The translations under genes and the position numbers were made by a program. Shown in pieces: positions 1 to 5,062 of a stretch of DNA of 6,267 nt. The notes beneath the pieces were generated by a model, which made no database searches, was not told where the DNA came from, and saw only the letters and a list, made by a program, of their open reading frames with translations. The DNA is from Actinomycetales bacterium (GTDB lineage Bacteria > Actinomycetota > Actinomycetes > Actinomycetales > BWSM-131): contig JASBSH010000418.1 of assembly GCA_030149025.1 (NCBI GenBank), forward strand, positions 1-6,267. Reading direction: 5' to 3'. The number at the start of each line of letters is the position of its first letter. Position 1 is the first letter of the stretch.

Positions 1-948
1 CCGCTTCAACCCCGACAGGGTGTGCAGGATGTCCGACGCGGGGGTGATCGGGTAGGACCCCAGCACCAACCGCAACCCGGCCCGGTGCGCCGCCGCAACC
101 AGCCCGTACGCCAACGCCACGTTCCCGGTCACGTTCCGGTACGTGCCCGGCTCATGAATGGCCGGCGCCACCTGGTAGCGGACCGCGAACGCCTCGGTCG
201 TCTCCCCGAACGCCCACCCGGCCTTGAACGCCCGCAGGTTCGCCTCCAAGATCTCCGGACGCGCCCCGAACTTCGCGGTCAGGAACCGCTCGGTGCCCTC
301 CGTGCCCCGGTCGTACAACCAGGTCAACAACCCCAGCGCGAACATGTTCTTGGACCGCTCGGCCTCCTTGCGGGTCAGACCCAACCCGGCCAGGGCCTCC
401 ACCGTCATCGACGTCAACCCCAGCCCATGCACCTGGTAGGAGTCCAACGACCCGTCCTCCAACGGGTTGGCCCCGTACCCCACCTTGGCCAGGTTCCGCT
501 TGGTGAACTCATCGACGTCGGCGATCACCACCCCACCGCGCGGCAGATCACCGATGTTCGCCCGCAGCGCCGCCGGGTTCATCGCCACCAGCACATCCGG
601 CGCGTCCCCCGGGGTGAGCACGTCATGGTCGGCGAAATGCAGCTGGAAGCTCGACACCCCCGGCAACGTGCCCTGCGGCGCCCGGATCTCCGCCGGGAAG
701 TTCGGCAACGTCGCCAGATCATTGCCCAGCAACGCTGACTCCTGCGTGAACCGGTCCCCGGTCAGCTGCATCCCGTCCCCGGAATCACCCGCGAACCGGA
801 TCACCACCTTCGGCACCTGCTCGACGGGTCGCGAGGACTGTGCCGTTGACACTGCCGTTGATCCTGCCGCCGGTTGGGCCGTTGGTTGGGCTGCCGGTTG
901 GGCCGCTGGTTGTGCTGCTGCCAGCTGCTCACTCATCTGGTCACTCAT
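1..948 (-). CDS. korA: 2-oxoacid (2-oxoglutarate):ferredoxin oxidoreductase, alpha subunit, 5' part (runs off left edge)
   Basis: The minus strand reads open from ATG at 948 to the window edge, giving 316 codons of a family that is usually about 600 residues or more. The product oxidatively decarboxylates a 2-oxoacid with CoA and reduces ferredoxin, working with a TPP- and Fe-S-binding beta subunit that is probably encoded beyond position 1. Residues 1-45 are a low-complexity Ala/Pro/Gln leader. Residues about 46-235 form the gamma-type domain that is fused N-terminally in this class, starting at VVIRFAGDSGDGMQ and including AMNPAAL. The alpha (TPP-enzyme pyrimidine-like) domain begins near residue 275 and contains the signature SYPITPASDIL at 298-308. 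An in-frame ATG at 936 is an alternative start; neither has a strong Shine-Dalgarno. It is transcribed divergently from the nuo operon. Leucine TTG codons are frequent (15), unlike in the nuo genes. Family assignment is firm; the 2-oxoglutarate rather than pyruvate preference is inferred from overall resemblance to actinobacterial KorA. Confidence 0.9.
   Translation of the reverse strand, partial: MSDQMSEQLAAAQPAAQPAAQPTAQPAAGSTAVSTAQSSRPVEQVPKVVIRFAGDSGDGMQLTGDRFTQESALLGNDLATLPNFPAEIRAPQGTLPGVSSFQLHFADHDVLTPGDAPDVLVAMNPAALRANIGDLPRGGVVIADVDEFTKRNLAKVGYGANPLEDGSLDSYQVHGLGLTSMTVEALAGLGLTRKEAERSKNMFALGLLTWLYDRGTEGTERFLTAKFGARPEILEANLRAFKAGWAFGETTEAFAVRYQVAPAIHEPGTYRNVTGNVALAYGLVAAAHRAGLRLVLGSYPITPASDILHTLSGLKR
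869..916. repeat. Four 12-bp imperfect tandem repeats in the korA 5' end
   Basis: Units at 869-880, 881-892, 893-904 and 905-916 share the pattern gcyggttgggcy. On the minus strand they encode repeated Ala-Gln-Pro-Ala/Thr tetrapeptides at about residues 11-26 of KorA, a flexible leader ahead of the first folded domain. The third unit is identical to the first. Such units can change copy number by slippage. Confidence 0.8.
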
Positions 949-1005
949 CTGCTGCCGGCCATCCTCGACGTCGAACCTCTATCCCGCTGCTCGGGCGCGT
1001 GCCGA

Positions 1006-1032
1006 TCTCTACCTACGCCAGCGTAGGTCCAA
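1006..1032 (-). promoter_or_regulatory. Candidate korA promoter
   Basis: Read on the minus strand, TTGGAC (1032-1027) resembles a -35 box and TAGAGA (1011-1006) is a weak -10 box, with a short 15-bp spacer filled by the inverted repeat. This would give a leader of roughly 50 nt before the korA ATG. The match is modest and the short spacer is unfavourable. Confidence 0.25.
1011..1028. promoter_or_regulatory. Candidate operator: perfect 8-bp inverted repeat with 2-bp spacer
   Basis: ACCTACGC, then CA, then GCGTAGGT: the two 8-bp arms are exact reverse complements. An 18-bp dyad of this shape in a divergent promoter region is typical of a dimeric helix-turn-helix repressor site such as a TetR-family operator. 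It lies between the -35-like and -10-like words of the candidate leftward promoter, and covers the expected -35 zone of a candidate rightward promoter. One bound protein could therefore control korA and nuo together. The regulator is not identified. Confidence 0.5.
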
Positions 1033-1037
1033 GCCCG

Positions 1038-1043
1038 TACTAT
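1038..1043 (+). promoter_or_regulatory. Candidate rightward -10 element (TACTAT)
   Basis: TACTAT fits the actinobacterial TANNNT -10 pattern and sits just right of the inverted repeat. No clear -35 box is present at the expected distance, where the repeat itself lies. If used, it would give nuoA a leader of about 125 nt. Confidence 0.3.
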
Positions 1044-1161
1044 TCCGCCGCACCTGTGAAGCCACTCACTCCCAGGGTGCCCCCTCGAACGGCCGATCGC
1101 CTGCCTTTCAGCTCGCGGGGCGACATCGAGTCGCACACGCCCCACGCAGCACCGTCAGCAC

Positions 1162-1167
1162 TAGGCT
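1162..1167 (+). promoter_or_regulatory. Candidate -10 element for a leaderless nuoA transcript (TAGGCT)
   Basis: TAGGCT matches TANNNT and ends 7 nt before the chosen nuoA GTG at 1175, the spacing expected if transcription starts on the first base of the start codon. nuoA has no good Shine-Dalgarno, which fits leaderless translation, common in actinobacteria. No convincing -35 box is seen. Confidence 0.35.
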
Positions 1168-1174
1168 CGGCCCT

Positions 1175-1525
1175 GTGGCATACGTCGTGGTCGGCGCCGT
1201 GCTGCTCGCCGGCGTCCTGTTCTTCGCGGCCGGCATGGCGGCGAACCGGCTGCTGCGGCCGCACGCCCCGACGCGCGCCAAGGGCACGACCTACGAGTCC
1301 GGGGTCGACCCTGTCGGGGGCGGCTGGGCCCAGACGAACGTGCGGTACTACCTGTTCGCCTACCTCTACGTGGTGTTCGCCGTGGATGCGGTGTACCTCT
1401 TCCCGTGGGCGACCGTCGTCGACCGCTACGGCTGGGCCACCCTGGTGGAGATGGGCGTCTTCATCGGCGTCCTGGCGGTGGGGTTGCTCTACGCCTGGCG
1501 TTCGGGGGTGCTGCGATGGGTGTGA
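1175..1525 (+). CDS. nuoA: NADH-quinone oxidoreductase-like subunit A
   Basis: Encodes a 116-residue inner-membrane protein, the usual NuoA size, helping to hold the quinone-binding region against the membrane arm. Three hydrophobic segments are visible at about 3-23, 58-80 and 87-108. The first is followed by the loop containing KGTTYESGVDP (36-46), equivalent to the canonical YECG loop but with Ser for Cys. The second helix carries VVFAVDAVYLFPW (66-78), where canonical NuoA has FDVEALYLxxW: the first acidic residue is Ala69 here and the second is Asp71. The GTG at 1175 is chosen because homology and the first helix start there; the frame is open far upstream but with meaningless sequence. 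The 3' end overlaps nuoB by 10 nt. These substitutions suggest a variant paralogue rather than the standard NADH-linked enzyme. Confidence 0.88.
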   Translation: MAYVVVGAVLLAGVLFFAAGMAANRLLRPHAPTRAKGTTYESGVDPVGGGWAQTNVRYYLFAYLYVVFAVDAVYLFPWATVVDRYGWATLVEMGVFIGVLAVGLLYAWRSGVLRWV

Positions 1526-2106
1526 ACCTTCCCGACCCGGTGGTCCGCCGCGACCTGGGAGCAGGCGACGGCGTCAGTGCCGGAACAAGTGCCGGAGCGA
1601 GTGCCGGCCCCACTGTCGGCCCGCTGTCCGCCTACGCGCCCGACCCGCTGCGCATCGTCCTCAACTGGGGACGGCGCTACAGCCTGTGGGTCTTCAACTT
1701 CGGCCTGGCCTGCTGCGCGATCGAGTTCATCGCCGCGTCCATGGCCCGCCACGACTTCATCCGCCTCGGGGTGATCCCGTTCGCGCCCGGGCCGCGGCAG
1801 GCCGACCTCATGGTGGTCTCCGGCACGGTCACGGACAAGATGGCCCCGGCCGTGCGACGCCTCTACGACCAGATGCCTGAGCCGAAGTACGTCATCTCCT
1901 TCGGCGCCTGCTCCAACAGCGGCGGCCCGTACTGGGACTCGTACTCGGTCACCAAGGGCGTCGACCAGATCATCCCCGTGGACGTGTACGTCCCCGGCTG
2001 CCCGCCGCGGCCCGAGGCGCTGCTCCAGGGCATCGTCAAGCTGCAGGAGAAGATCGCCGGCGAGCACCTGGGTGACCGCTACCGCGGGCGGGGGCAGGCG
2101 CAGTGA
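1516..2106 (+). CDS. nuoB: NADH-quinone oxidoreductase-like subunit B (cluster N2 protein)
   Basis: Encodes 196 residues. NuoB carries the terminal 4Fe-4S cluster N2, which passes electrons to quinone on the cytoplasmic face of the membrane. All four expected cysteine ligands are visible: tandem Cys66-Cys67 in NFGLACCAIEF, Cys132 in FGACSNSGG, and Cys162 in VPGCPPRPEALL. The conserved PRQADLMVVSGTVTDKMAP stretch (93-111) and YDQMPEPKYVIS (117-128) are intact. Residues 15-35 are a Gly/Ala/Ser extension coded by 12-bp repeats ahead of the normal domain. The ATG at 1516 lies inside the end of nuoA and has a GGGGTG ribosome-binding site a few bases upstream, so translation is probably coupled. 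In a complex without NuoEFG this subunit would receive electrons directly from NuoI. Confidence 0.95.
   Translation: MGVNLPDPVVRRDLGAGDGVSAGTSAGASAGPTVGPLSAYAPDPLRIVLNWGRRYSLWVFNFGLACCAIEFIAASMARHDFIRLGVIPFAPGPRQADLMVVSGTVTDKMAPAVRRLYDQMPEPKYVISFGACSNSGGPYWDSYSVTKGVDQIIPVDVYVPGCPPRPEALLQGIVKLQEKIAGEHLGDRYRGRGQAQ
1576..1611 (+). repeat. Three 12-bp tandem repeats in the nuoB 5' end
   Basis: Units at 1576-1587, 1588-1599 and 1600-1611 each begin AGTGCCGG and encode Ser-Ala-Gly-Thr, Ser-Ala-Gly-Ala and Ser-Ala-Gly-Pro. They form the flexible N-terminal extension of NuoB. The unit length is the same as in the korA leader repeats, though the sequence differs. Confidence 0.75.
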
Positions 2107-2882
2107 GCCAGCAGCCGGGCGAGCAGACGGCCGATCAGACGGGCGCGCCGTCCGGCGACGAGGAGCGTGAGCGGCTGCGGGCCGGGCTCGCAGCGGGGAC
2201 CGGCCTGGCCGATGGCGAGGTGGCCGTCACCGACGCCGACGGCACCGCCTGCTTCGACGTGCCCGCCGATGCGTGGCCCGGGGCCGTCGAGTACGCCCGC
2301 GAGGTGTGGGGCATGCGGTTCTTCGACTGGCTGTCCGCCGTCGACCAGCCGGACGCCGACCCGCCCGGTGTCGACGTCGTCCTCCATCTGGCTCGGGTCG
2401 GGAACCCGCCCGAAGCGCTGGGACGCGTTCTCCTGCGGACCCGCCTGGCATCCGCCGACGGATCGGCGCCGATTCTGCAGAGCATCACCCGGCTGTTCCC
2501 CGGAGCGGCCTGGCACGAGCGCGAGACGCACGAGATGTTCGGCGTGCAGTTCGAGGGTTTCGACGACGGCTCCGGACTCGGGATGCGCCCCCTCCTGCTC
2601 CCCGACGGCTTCCGCGGCACGCCGCTGCGCAAGTCGTTCCAGCTCGCGGCCCGGGCGGCCAAGCCGTGGCCCGGCGCCAAGGAGCCGGGGGAGTCACACG
2701 CCGACACGGCATCCCCCTCCCGGCGCAAGCTGCTGCCGCCGGGCGTGCCCGACCCCGCGGCGTGGGGGCCGCGCCGTCCCGTCCCCCCGACTCCACCCCT
2801 TGCGCCAGGAGAAGTGGGGGTTCCGACGGGCGAGTCTGCGGACGCAAGCGGGAGGGACGCCCACAGTGAAGGGGGACGGTGA
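2103..2882 (+). CDS. nuoC: NADH-quinone oxidoreductase-like subunit C (30 kDa type)
   Basis: Encodes 259 residues. NuoC is a cofactor-free peripheral-arm subunit that packs against NuoB, NuoD and NuoI. The 30-kDa-subunit signature is clear: FFDWLSAVDQPDA in the first half, ITRLFPGAAWHERETHEMFGV (about 127-148) and LLLPDGFRGTPLRKSFQL (about 162-179). There is no NuoD domain, so this is not a NuoCD fusion. The N-terminal ~35 residues are polar and Gly/Glu-rich. The last ~35-40 residues, after AAWGPRRP, are Pro/Gly/Ser-rich and coded by a segment full of inverted repeats, so the C-terminus may have been lengthened by a repeat element. GTG 2103 overlaps the nuoB stop by 4 nt (GTGA). The next gene is nuoH, although nuoD follows nuoC in ordinary nuo operons. 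Confidence 0.9.
   Translation: MSQQPGEQTADQTGAPSGDEERERLRAGLAAGTGLADGEVAVTDADGTACFDVPADAWPGAVEYAREVWGMRFFDWLSAVDQPDADPPGVDVVLHLARVGNPPEALGRVLLRTRLASADGSAPILQSITRLFPGAAWHERETHEMFGVQFEGFDDGSGLGMRPLLLPDGFRGTPLRKSFQLAARAAKPWPGAKEPGESHADTASPSRRKLLPPGVPDPAAWGPRRPVPPTPPLAPGEVGVPTGESADASGRDAHSEGGR
2779..2879. repeat. Inverted-repeat-rich segment at the nuoC 3' end
   Basis: Outer arms CCGTCCCCC (2779-2787) and GGGGGACGG (2871-2879) are exact reverse complements. Nested within them, CTTGCG (2799-2804) pairs with CGCAAG (2843-2848). Alternative pairings such as CCCGTC with GACGGG at 2825-2830 also exist. In the mRNA this could fold as a branched hairpin ending exactly at the nuoH GTG and including its purine-rich ribosome-binding site. 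It may be a dispersed repeat, but no second copy is visible in this window. Confidence 0.45.
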
Positions 2883-3844
2883 CGACGGTGCCTGACTGGC
2901 TCGAGGTGGTGCTGCGGGCCGTGGCCGTGCTCGCCGCGTTCCTCGTGCTGCCGCTGCTCGTCGGCCAGGCCGAGCACAAGGTGATGGCTCACATGCAGGG
3001 CCGGATGGGGCCGATGTACGCGGGCGGGTTCCACGGCTGGGCGCAGCTCGTCGCGGACGGCGTGAAGTTCGCCCAGAAGGAGGACGTCGCCCCCCGCGCC
3101 GCGGACCGCGCGGTCTTCCGGCTGGCGCCCGCCGTCGCCCTGGTGCCCTACCTCGTCGCTCTCACCGCCATCCCCCTCGCGCCGGGCGTCGTGGGCGCGG
3201 ACATGGACGCCGGCCTGCTGTTCGTGCTCGCGGCCTCGGCCGTGGGGGTGCTCGGCACCCTGATGGCGGGCTGGGCGAGCGGCAACAAGTACTCCCTGCT
3301 CGGCGGTCTGCGGACGGCGGCCCAGCTCCTGTCGTACGAGCTGCCCCTGGTGCTGGCCGCGACGTCGGTCGCCATGGCGGCGGGCACCCTGAACCTCACC
3401 GGCATCGCCGACGCCTGGGGACCATGGTGGCTCGCCTGGCAGCTGCCCGCCGCCGCCGTGTTCCTGGTCGCCGGGGTCGCCGAGCTGCAGCGGCCGCCGT
3501 TCGACATGCCGATCGCCGACGCCGAGCTCGTGATGGGCCCCTACACCGAGTACGGGGGGCTGCGGTTCGCCCTGTTCCTGCTCGCCGAGTACGCCGGGAT
3601 CGTGGTGCTCGCCGGGCTGTTCACCGTGCTGTTCCTCGGCGGGTGGGCCGGCCCGTTCGCCCACGTCGTCGGCTGGCTCTGGACGCTCGTCAAGGTCTTC
3701 GTCGTGTCCGTGGTCGTGATCTGGATCCGGGTCGCCTGGCCGCGCCTGCGCGAGGACCAGCTGCAGGCCCTGGCGTGGAAGGTGCTCGTACCAGTGGCCC
3801 TCGGCCAGCTCGTCCTGACCGGTGTCGTGGTGGTGGCGTCATGA
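2879..3844 (+). CDS. nuoH: NADH-quinone oxidoreductase-like subunit H
   Basis: Encodes a 321-residue polytopic membrane protein, normal NuoH length with about eight helices. NuoH links the Fe-S arm to the pumping arm and forms much of the quinone cavity. Recognisable landmarks are GWASGNKYSLLGGLRTAAQL (131-150), SYELPL with Glu154 (152-157), and TEYGGLRFALFLLAEY (223-238). Two hallmark loops are variant. The first loop reads QGRMGPMYAGGFHGWAQLVAD (40-60) instead of the usual RPGPN-type motif. The quinone-site loop reads RPPFDMPIADAEL (205-217), where the canonical form is PFDxxEAExEL, so the first Glu is Ile212 and the second is Asp214, while Asp209 and Glu216 are kept. GTG 2879 overlaps the nuoC stop by 4 nt. 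The divergent loops fit a short, NuoEFG-less complex I relative. Confidence 0.93.
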   Translation: MTTVPDWLEVVLRAVAVLAAFLVLPLLVGQAEHKVMAHMQGRMGPMYAGGFHGWAQLVADGVKFAQKEDVAPRAADRAVFRLAPAVALVPYLVALTAIPLAPGVVGADMDAGLLFVLAASAVGVLGTLMAGWASGNKYSLLGGLRTAAQLLSYELPLVLAATSVAMAAGTLNLTGIADAWGPWWLAWQLPAAAVFLVAGVAELQRPPFDMPIADAELVMGPYTEYGGLRFALFLLAEYAGIVVLAGLFTVLFLGGWAGPFAHVVGWLWTLVKVFVVSVVVIWIRVAWPRLREDQLQALAWKVLVPVALGQLVLTGVVVVAS

Positions 3845-3954
3845 GCGCATCAGCGCACGCCCCAACCGGCGATCTCTGGTGGGTTTCCGTGGTCTCAAAC
3901 GCGTTCGACACCACGGAAACCCACCAGAGATCGCAGGGGAGGTGGCGTTCATGA
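3841..3954 (+). CDS. Possible 37-codon ORF bridging nuoH and nuoI
   Basis: ATG 3841 overlaps the nuoH stop as ATGA, and its own stop (3952-3954) overlaps the nuoI ATG as ATGA, so it joins its neighbours with the same 4-nt coupling used elsewhere in the operon. The predicted peptide starts MSASAHAPTGDLWWVSVV and has no recognised domain. More than half of it is encoded by the 66-bp palindrome, so the frame may simply be open by chance or be a translational-coupling device rather than a functional peptide. nuoI also has its own strong ribosome-binding site. Confidence 0.2.
   Translation: MSASAHAPTGDLWWVSVVSNAFDTTETHQRSQGRWRS
3869..3934. repeat. Near-perfect 66-bp palindrome between nuoH and nuoI
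   Basis: Left arm 3869-3893 and right arm 3910-3934 are exact 25-nt reverse complements, beginning GCGATCTCTGGTGGG and ending CCCACCAGAGATCGC. The 16-bp centre is also nearly symmetric around ACGCGT, so 31 of 33 base pairs match; the mismatches are 3894/3909 and 3897/3906. GC content is 59% (39/66), below the flanking genes. As RNA it would form a very long hairpin just upstream of the nuoI ribosome-binding site. No U-run follows, so it is not a standard intrinsic terminator. It could be a palindromic mobile repeat, an RNase III processing or mRNA-stability element, or a protein-binding site. Confidence 0.9.
3936..3942 (+). promoter_or_regulatory. Strong ribosome-binding site for nuoI
   Basis: GGGGAGG lies 8 nt before ATG 3951 and directly after the palindrome. 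It decides the nuoI start against an in-frame upstream extension that would overlap nuoH and read through the palindrome. Confidence 0.75.
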
Positions 3955-4532
3955 GTGGCGGTCCGCTGACCGGGCTCGCCCGCGGCCTGGCGGTCACCCT
4001 CGCCACCCTCGGCCGGCGCAGCCACACCGCGGAGTACCCCGACCACAAGCCGGACCTGCCGCCTCGCTCCCGTGGTGTCATCGCCCTCCTCGAGGAGAAC
4101 TGCACGGTCTGCATGCTGTGCGCCCGCGAGTGCCCCGACTGGTGCATCTACATCGACTCGCACAAGGAGACGGTGCAGGTCGAGGGTGCCGCCCGGGCCC
4201 GGCAGCGCAACGTGCTCGACCGGTTCGCCATCGACTTCTCCCTGTGCATGTACTGCGGCATCTGCGTGGAGGTGTGCCCGTTCGACGCCCTGTTCTGGAG
4301 CCCCGAGTTCGAGTACGCCGAGACCGACATCGCCGACATGACCCACGAGCGCGAGCGGCTGCGCGAGTGGATGTGGACGGTGCCACCGCCTCCGGCTCTC
4401 GACCCCGGTGCCCCCGAGGCCAAGGAGGTCGAGCAGGCCACCAAGCCCGCCAGAGGCCCTCGGGCGGAGCGAACCGAACGGCCCGAGCGCCCCTCGCGGC
4501 CACCCAGACCGTCACAGGGCGAGGCGACGTGA
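3951..4532 (+). CDS. nuoI: NADH-quinone oxidoreductase-like subunit I (2x[4Fe-4S] ferredoxin)
   Basis: Encodes 193 residues. NuoI carries two 4Fe-4S clusters (N6a, N6b) that relay electrons to N2 in NuoB. Both ferredoxin motifs are complete: CTVCMLCARECP with Cys51, 54, 57 and 61, and CMYCGICVEVCP with Cys99, 102, 105 and 109. An extra cysteine, Cys65, follows the first motif. The N-terminal ~25 residues form a short amphipathic segment before YPDHKPDLPPRSRG, as in other NuoI proteins. After about residue 145 there is a ~48-residue disordered tail rich in Pro, Arg and Glu. In the absence of NuoG, NuoI is the most plausible docking point for reduced ferredoxin, which the adjacent KOR would supply; this is inference. 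It is the only gene here separated from its upstream neighbour by more than a few bases; its stop overlaps nuoJ by 4 nt. Confidence 0.94.
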   Translation: MSGGPLTGLARGLAVTLATLGRRSHTAEYPDHKPDLPPRSRGVIALLEENCTVCMLCARECPDWCIYIDSHKETVQVEGAARARQRNVLDRFAIDFSLCMYCGICVEVCPFDALFWSPEFEYAETDIADMTHERERLREWMWTVPPPPALDPGAPEAKEVEQATKPARGPRAERTERPERPSRPPRPSQGEAT

Positions 4533-5062
4533 CGGCCCTCGACGCGCTCTTCATCGCGCTCGCGGTGCTCGCCGCCGGCAGCGGCCTGCTCGCGGTGACC
4601 AGCCGGCAGGTCGTGCACGCGGCGCTGTGGCTGGTCGTCACCCTCGGCACGCTCGCCGGCTGCTACCTGGTCCTCGGCGCCGAGGTCGTCGCGCTCGTGC
4701 AGCTGCTCGTCTACGTCGGGGCGATCGTCGTACTGGTGCTGTTCGCGCTGATGCTCACCCGCGCCCCCATCGGGACCGGCGACCGCAGCGACCACCCGAT
4801 CAGCCACGGCCTGCCCCAGCGCATCGGCGCCGCGGTTGTCGGCCTGGGCATCACCGGCCTGCTCGCCGCCGTCCTGCTCCGGGCCCTTTCCGGCCCCGGC
4901 TTCTCCACCACGATCGACGTCCAGCGTGAGCGCGGCGGTTCCGGACGTGTGGGTGAGGTGCTGTTCGCCTGGTGGGTGCTGCCGTTCGAGCTGCTGTCGG
5001 TCCTGCTGCTCGCCGCGCTCGTCGGCGCGCTGGCCGTCTCCCGCGGAGGGGATGACCGGTGA
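4529..5062 (+). CDS. nuoJ: NADH-quinone oxidoreductase-like subunit J
   Basis: Encodes a 177-residue polytopic membrane protein, within the NuoJ size range. About five hydrophobic segments are visible, at roughly 4-23, 30-49, 54-76, 98-120 and 146-171. The third contains VVALVQLLVYVGAIVVLVLF (53-72), the characteristic NuoJ helix whose canonical form is LQILVYAGAVMVLFLF. Glu52 precedes it. The loop between helices 4 and 5 (about 121-145) is polar. NuoJ contributes to the chain of charged residues between the quinone site and the antiporter-like subunits. GTG 4529 overlaps the nuoI stop (GTGA) and the 3' end overlaps nuoK by 4 nt, indicating coupled translation. Confidence 0.9.
   Translation: MTALDALFIALAVLAAGSGLLAVTSRQVVHAALWLVVTLGTLAGCYLVLGAEVVALVQLLVYVGAIVVLVLFALMLTRAPIGTGDRSDHPISHGLPQRIGAAVVGLGITGLLAAVLLRALSGPGFSTTIDVQRERGGSGRVGEVLFAWWVLPFELLSVLLLAALVGALAVSRGGDDR

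Larger units (their letters stand above)
949..1174. promoter_or_regulatory. Divergent korA / nuoA intergenic region
   Basis: These 226 bp separate the minus-strand korA start from the plus-strand nuoA start and should hold promoters for both units. The region has more A/T-rich words than the flanking genes, no convincing small gene, and a perfect inverted repeat near its middle. A plus-strand reading frame stays open through it, but its predicted peptide resembles nothing and fades as soon as the NuoA homology begins, so it is taken as non-coding. Confidence 0.7.

Noticed and set aside
22..738. Plus-strand ORF opposite korA
   Set aside because: It is Arg/Pro/Gln/Gly-rich with no recognisable motif, while the minus strand encodes a clear KorA with several conserved motifs. 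It is a shadow frame of high-GC DNA.
467..1174. Long upstream extension of the nuoA reading frame
   Set aside because: It is antisense to korA and then crosses the intergenic region. The peptide is compositionally odd, and NuoA homology with its first helix begins only at 1175.
2135..3664. 509-codon minus-strand ORF across nuoC and nuoH
   Set aside because: Low-complexity His/Gly/Arg/Gln-rich product with no motif. It lies opposite two well-supported genes and results from the lack of stops in GC-rich antisense frames.
3869..3934. Palindrome as a CRISPR repeat or insertion-sequence terminal repeat
   Set aside because: Only one copy, with no spacer periodicity, transposase or target-site duplication seen; the bases flanking the arms do not match each other.
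3869..3945. Palindrome as an intrinsic terminator ending the operon after nuoH
   Set aside because: No U-run follows the stem, and nuoI to nuoL continue as the same functional set. Partial attenuation remains possible, but full termination is not supported.
3822..3950. Longer nuoI starting inside nuoH
   Set aside because: It would add a peptide encoded by the palindrome, with no family similarity. ATG 3951 has a strong GGGGAGG ribosome-binding site and gives a normal NuoI N-terminus.
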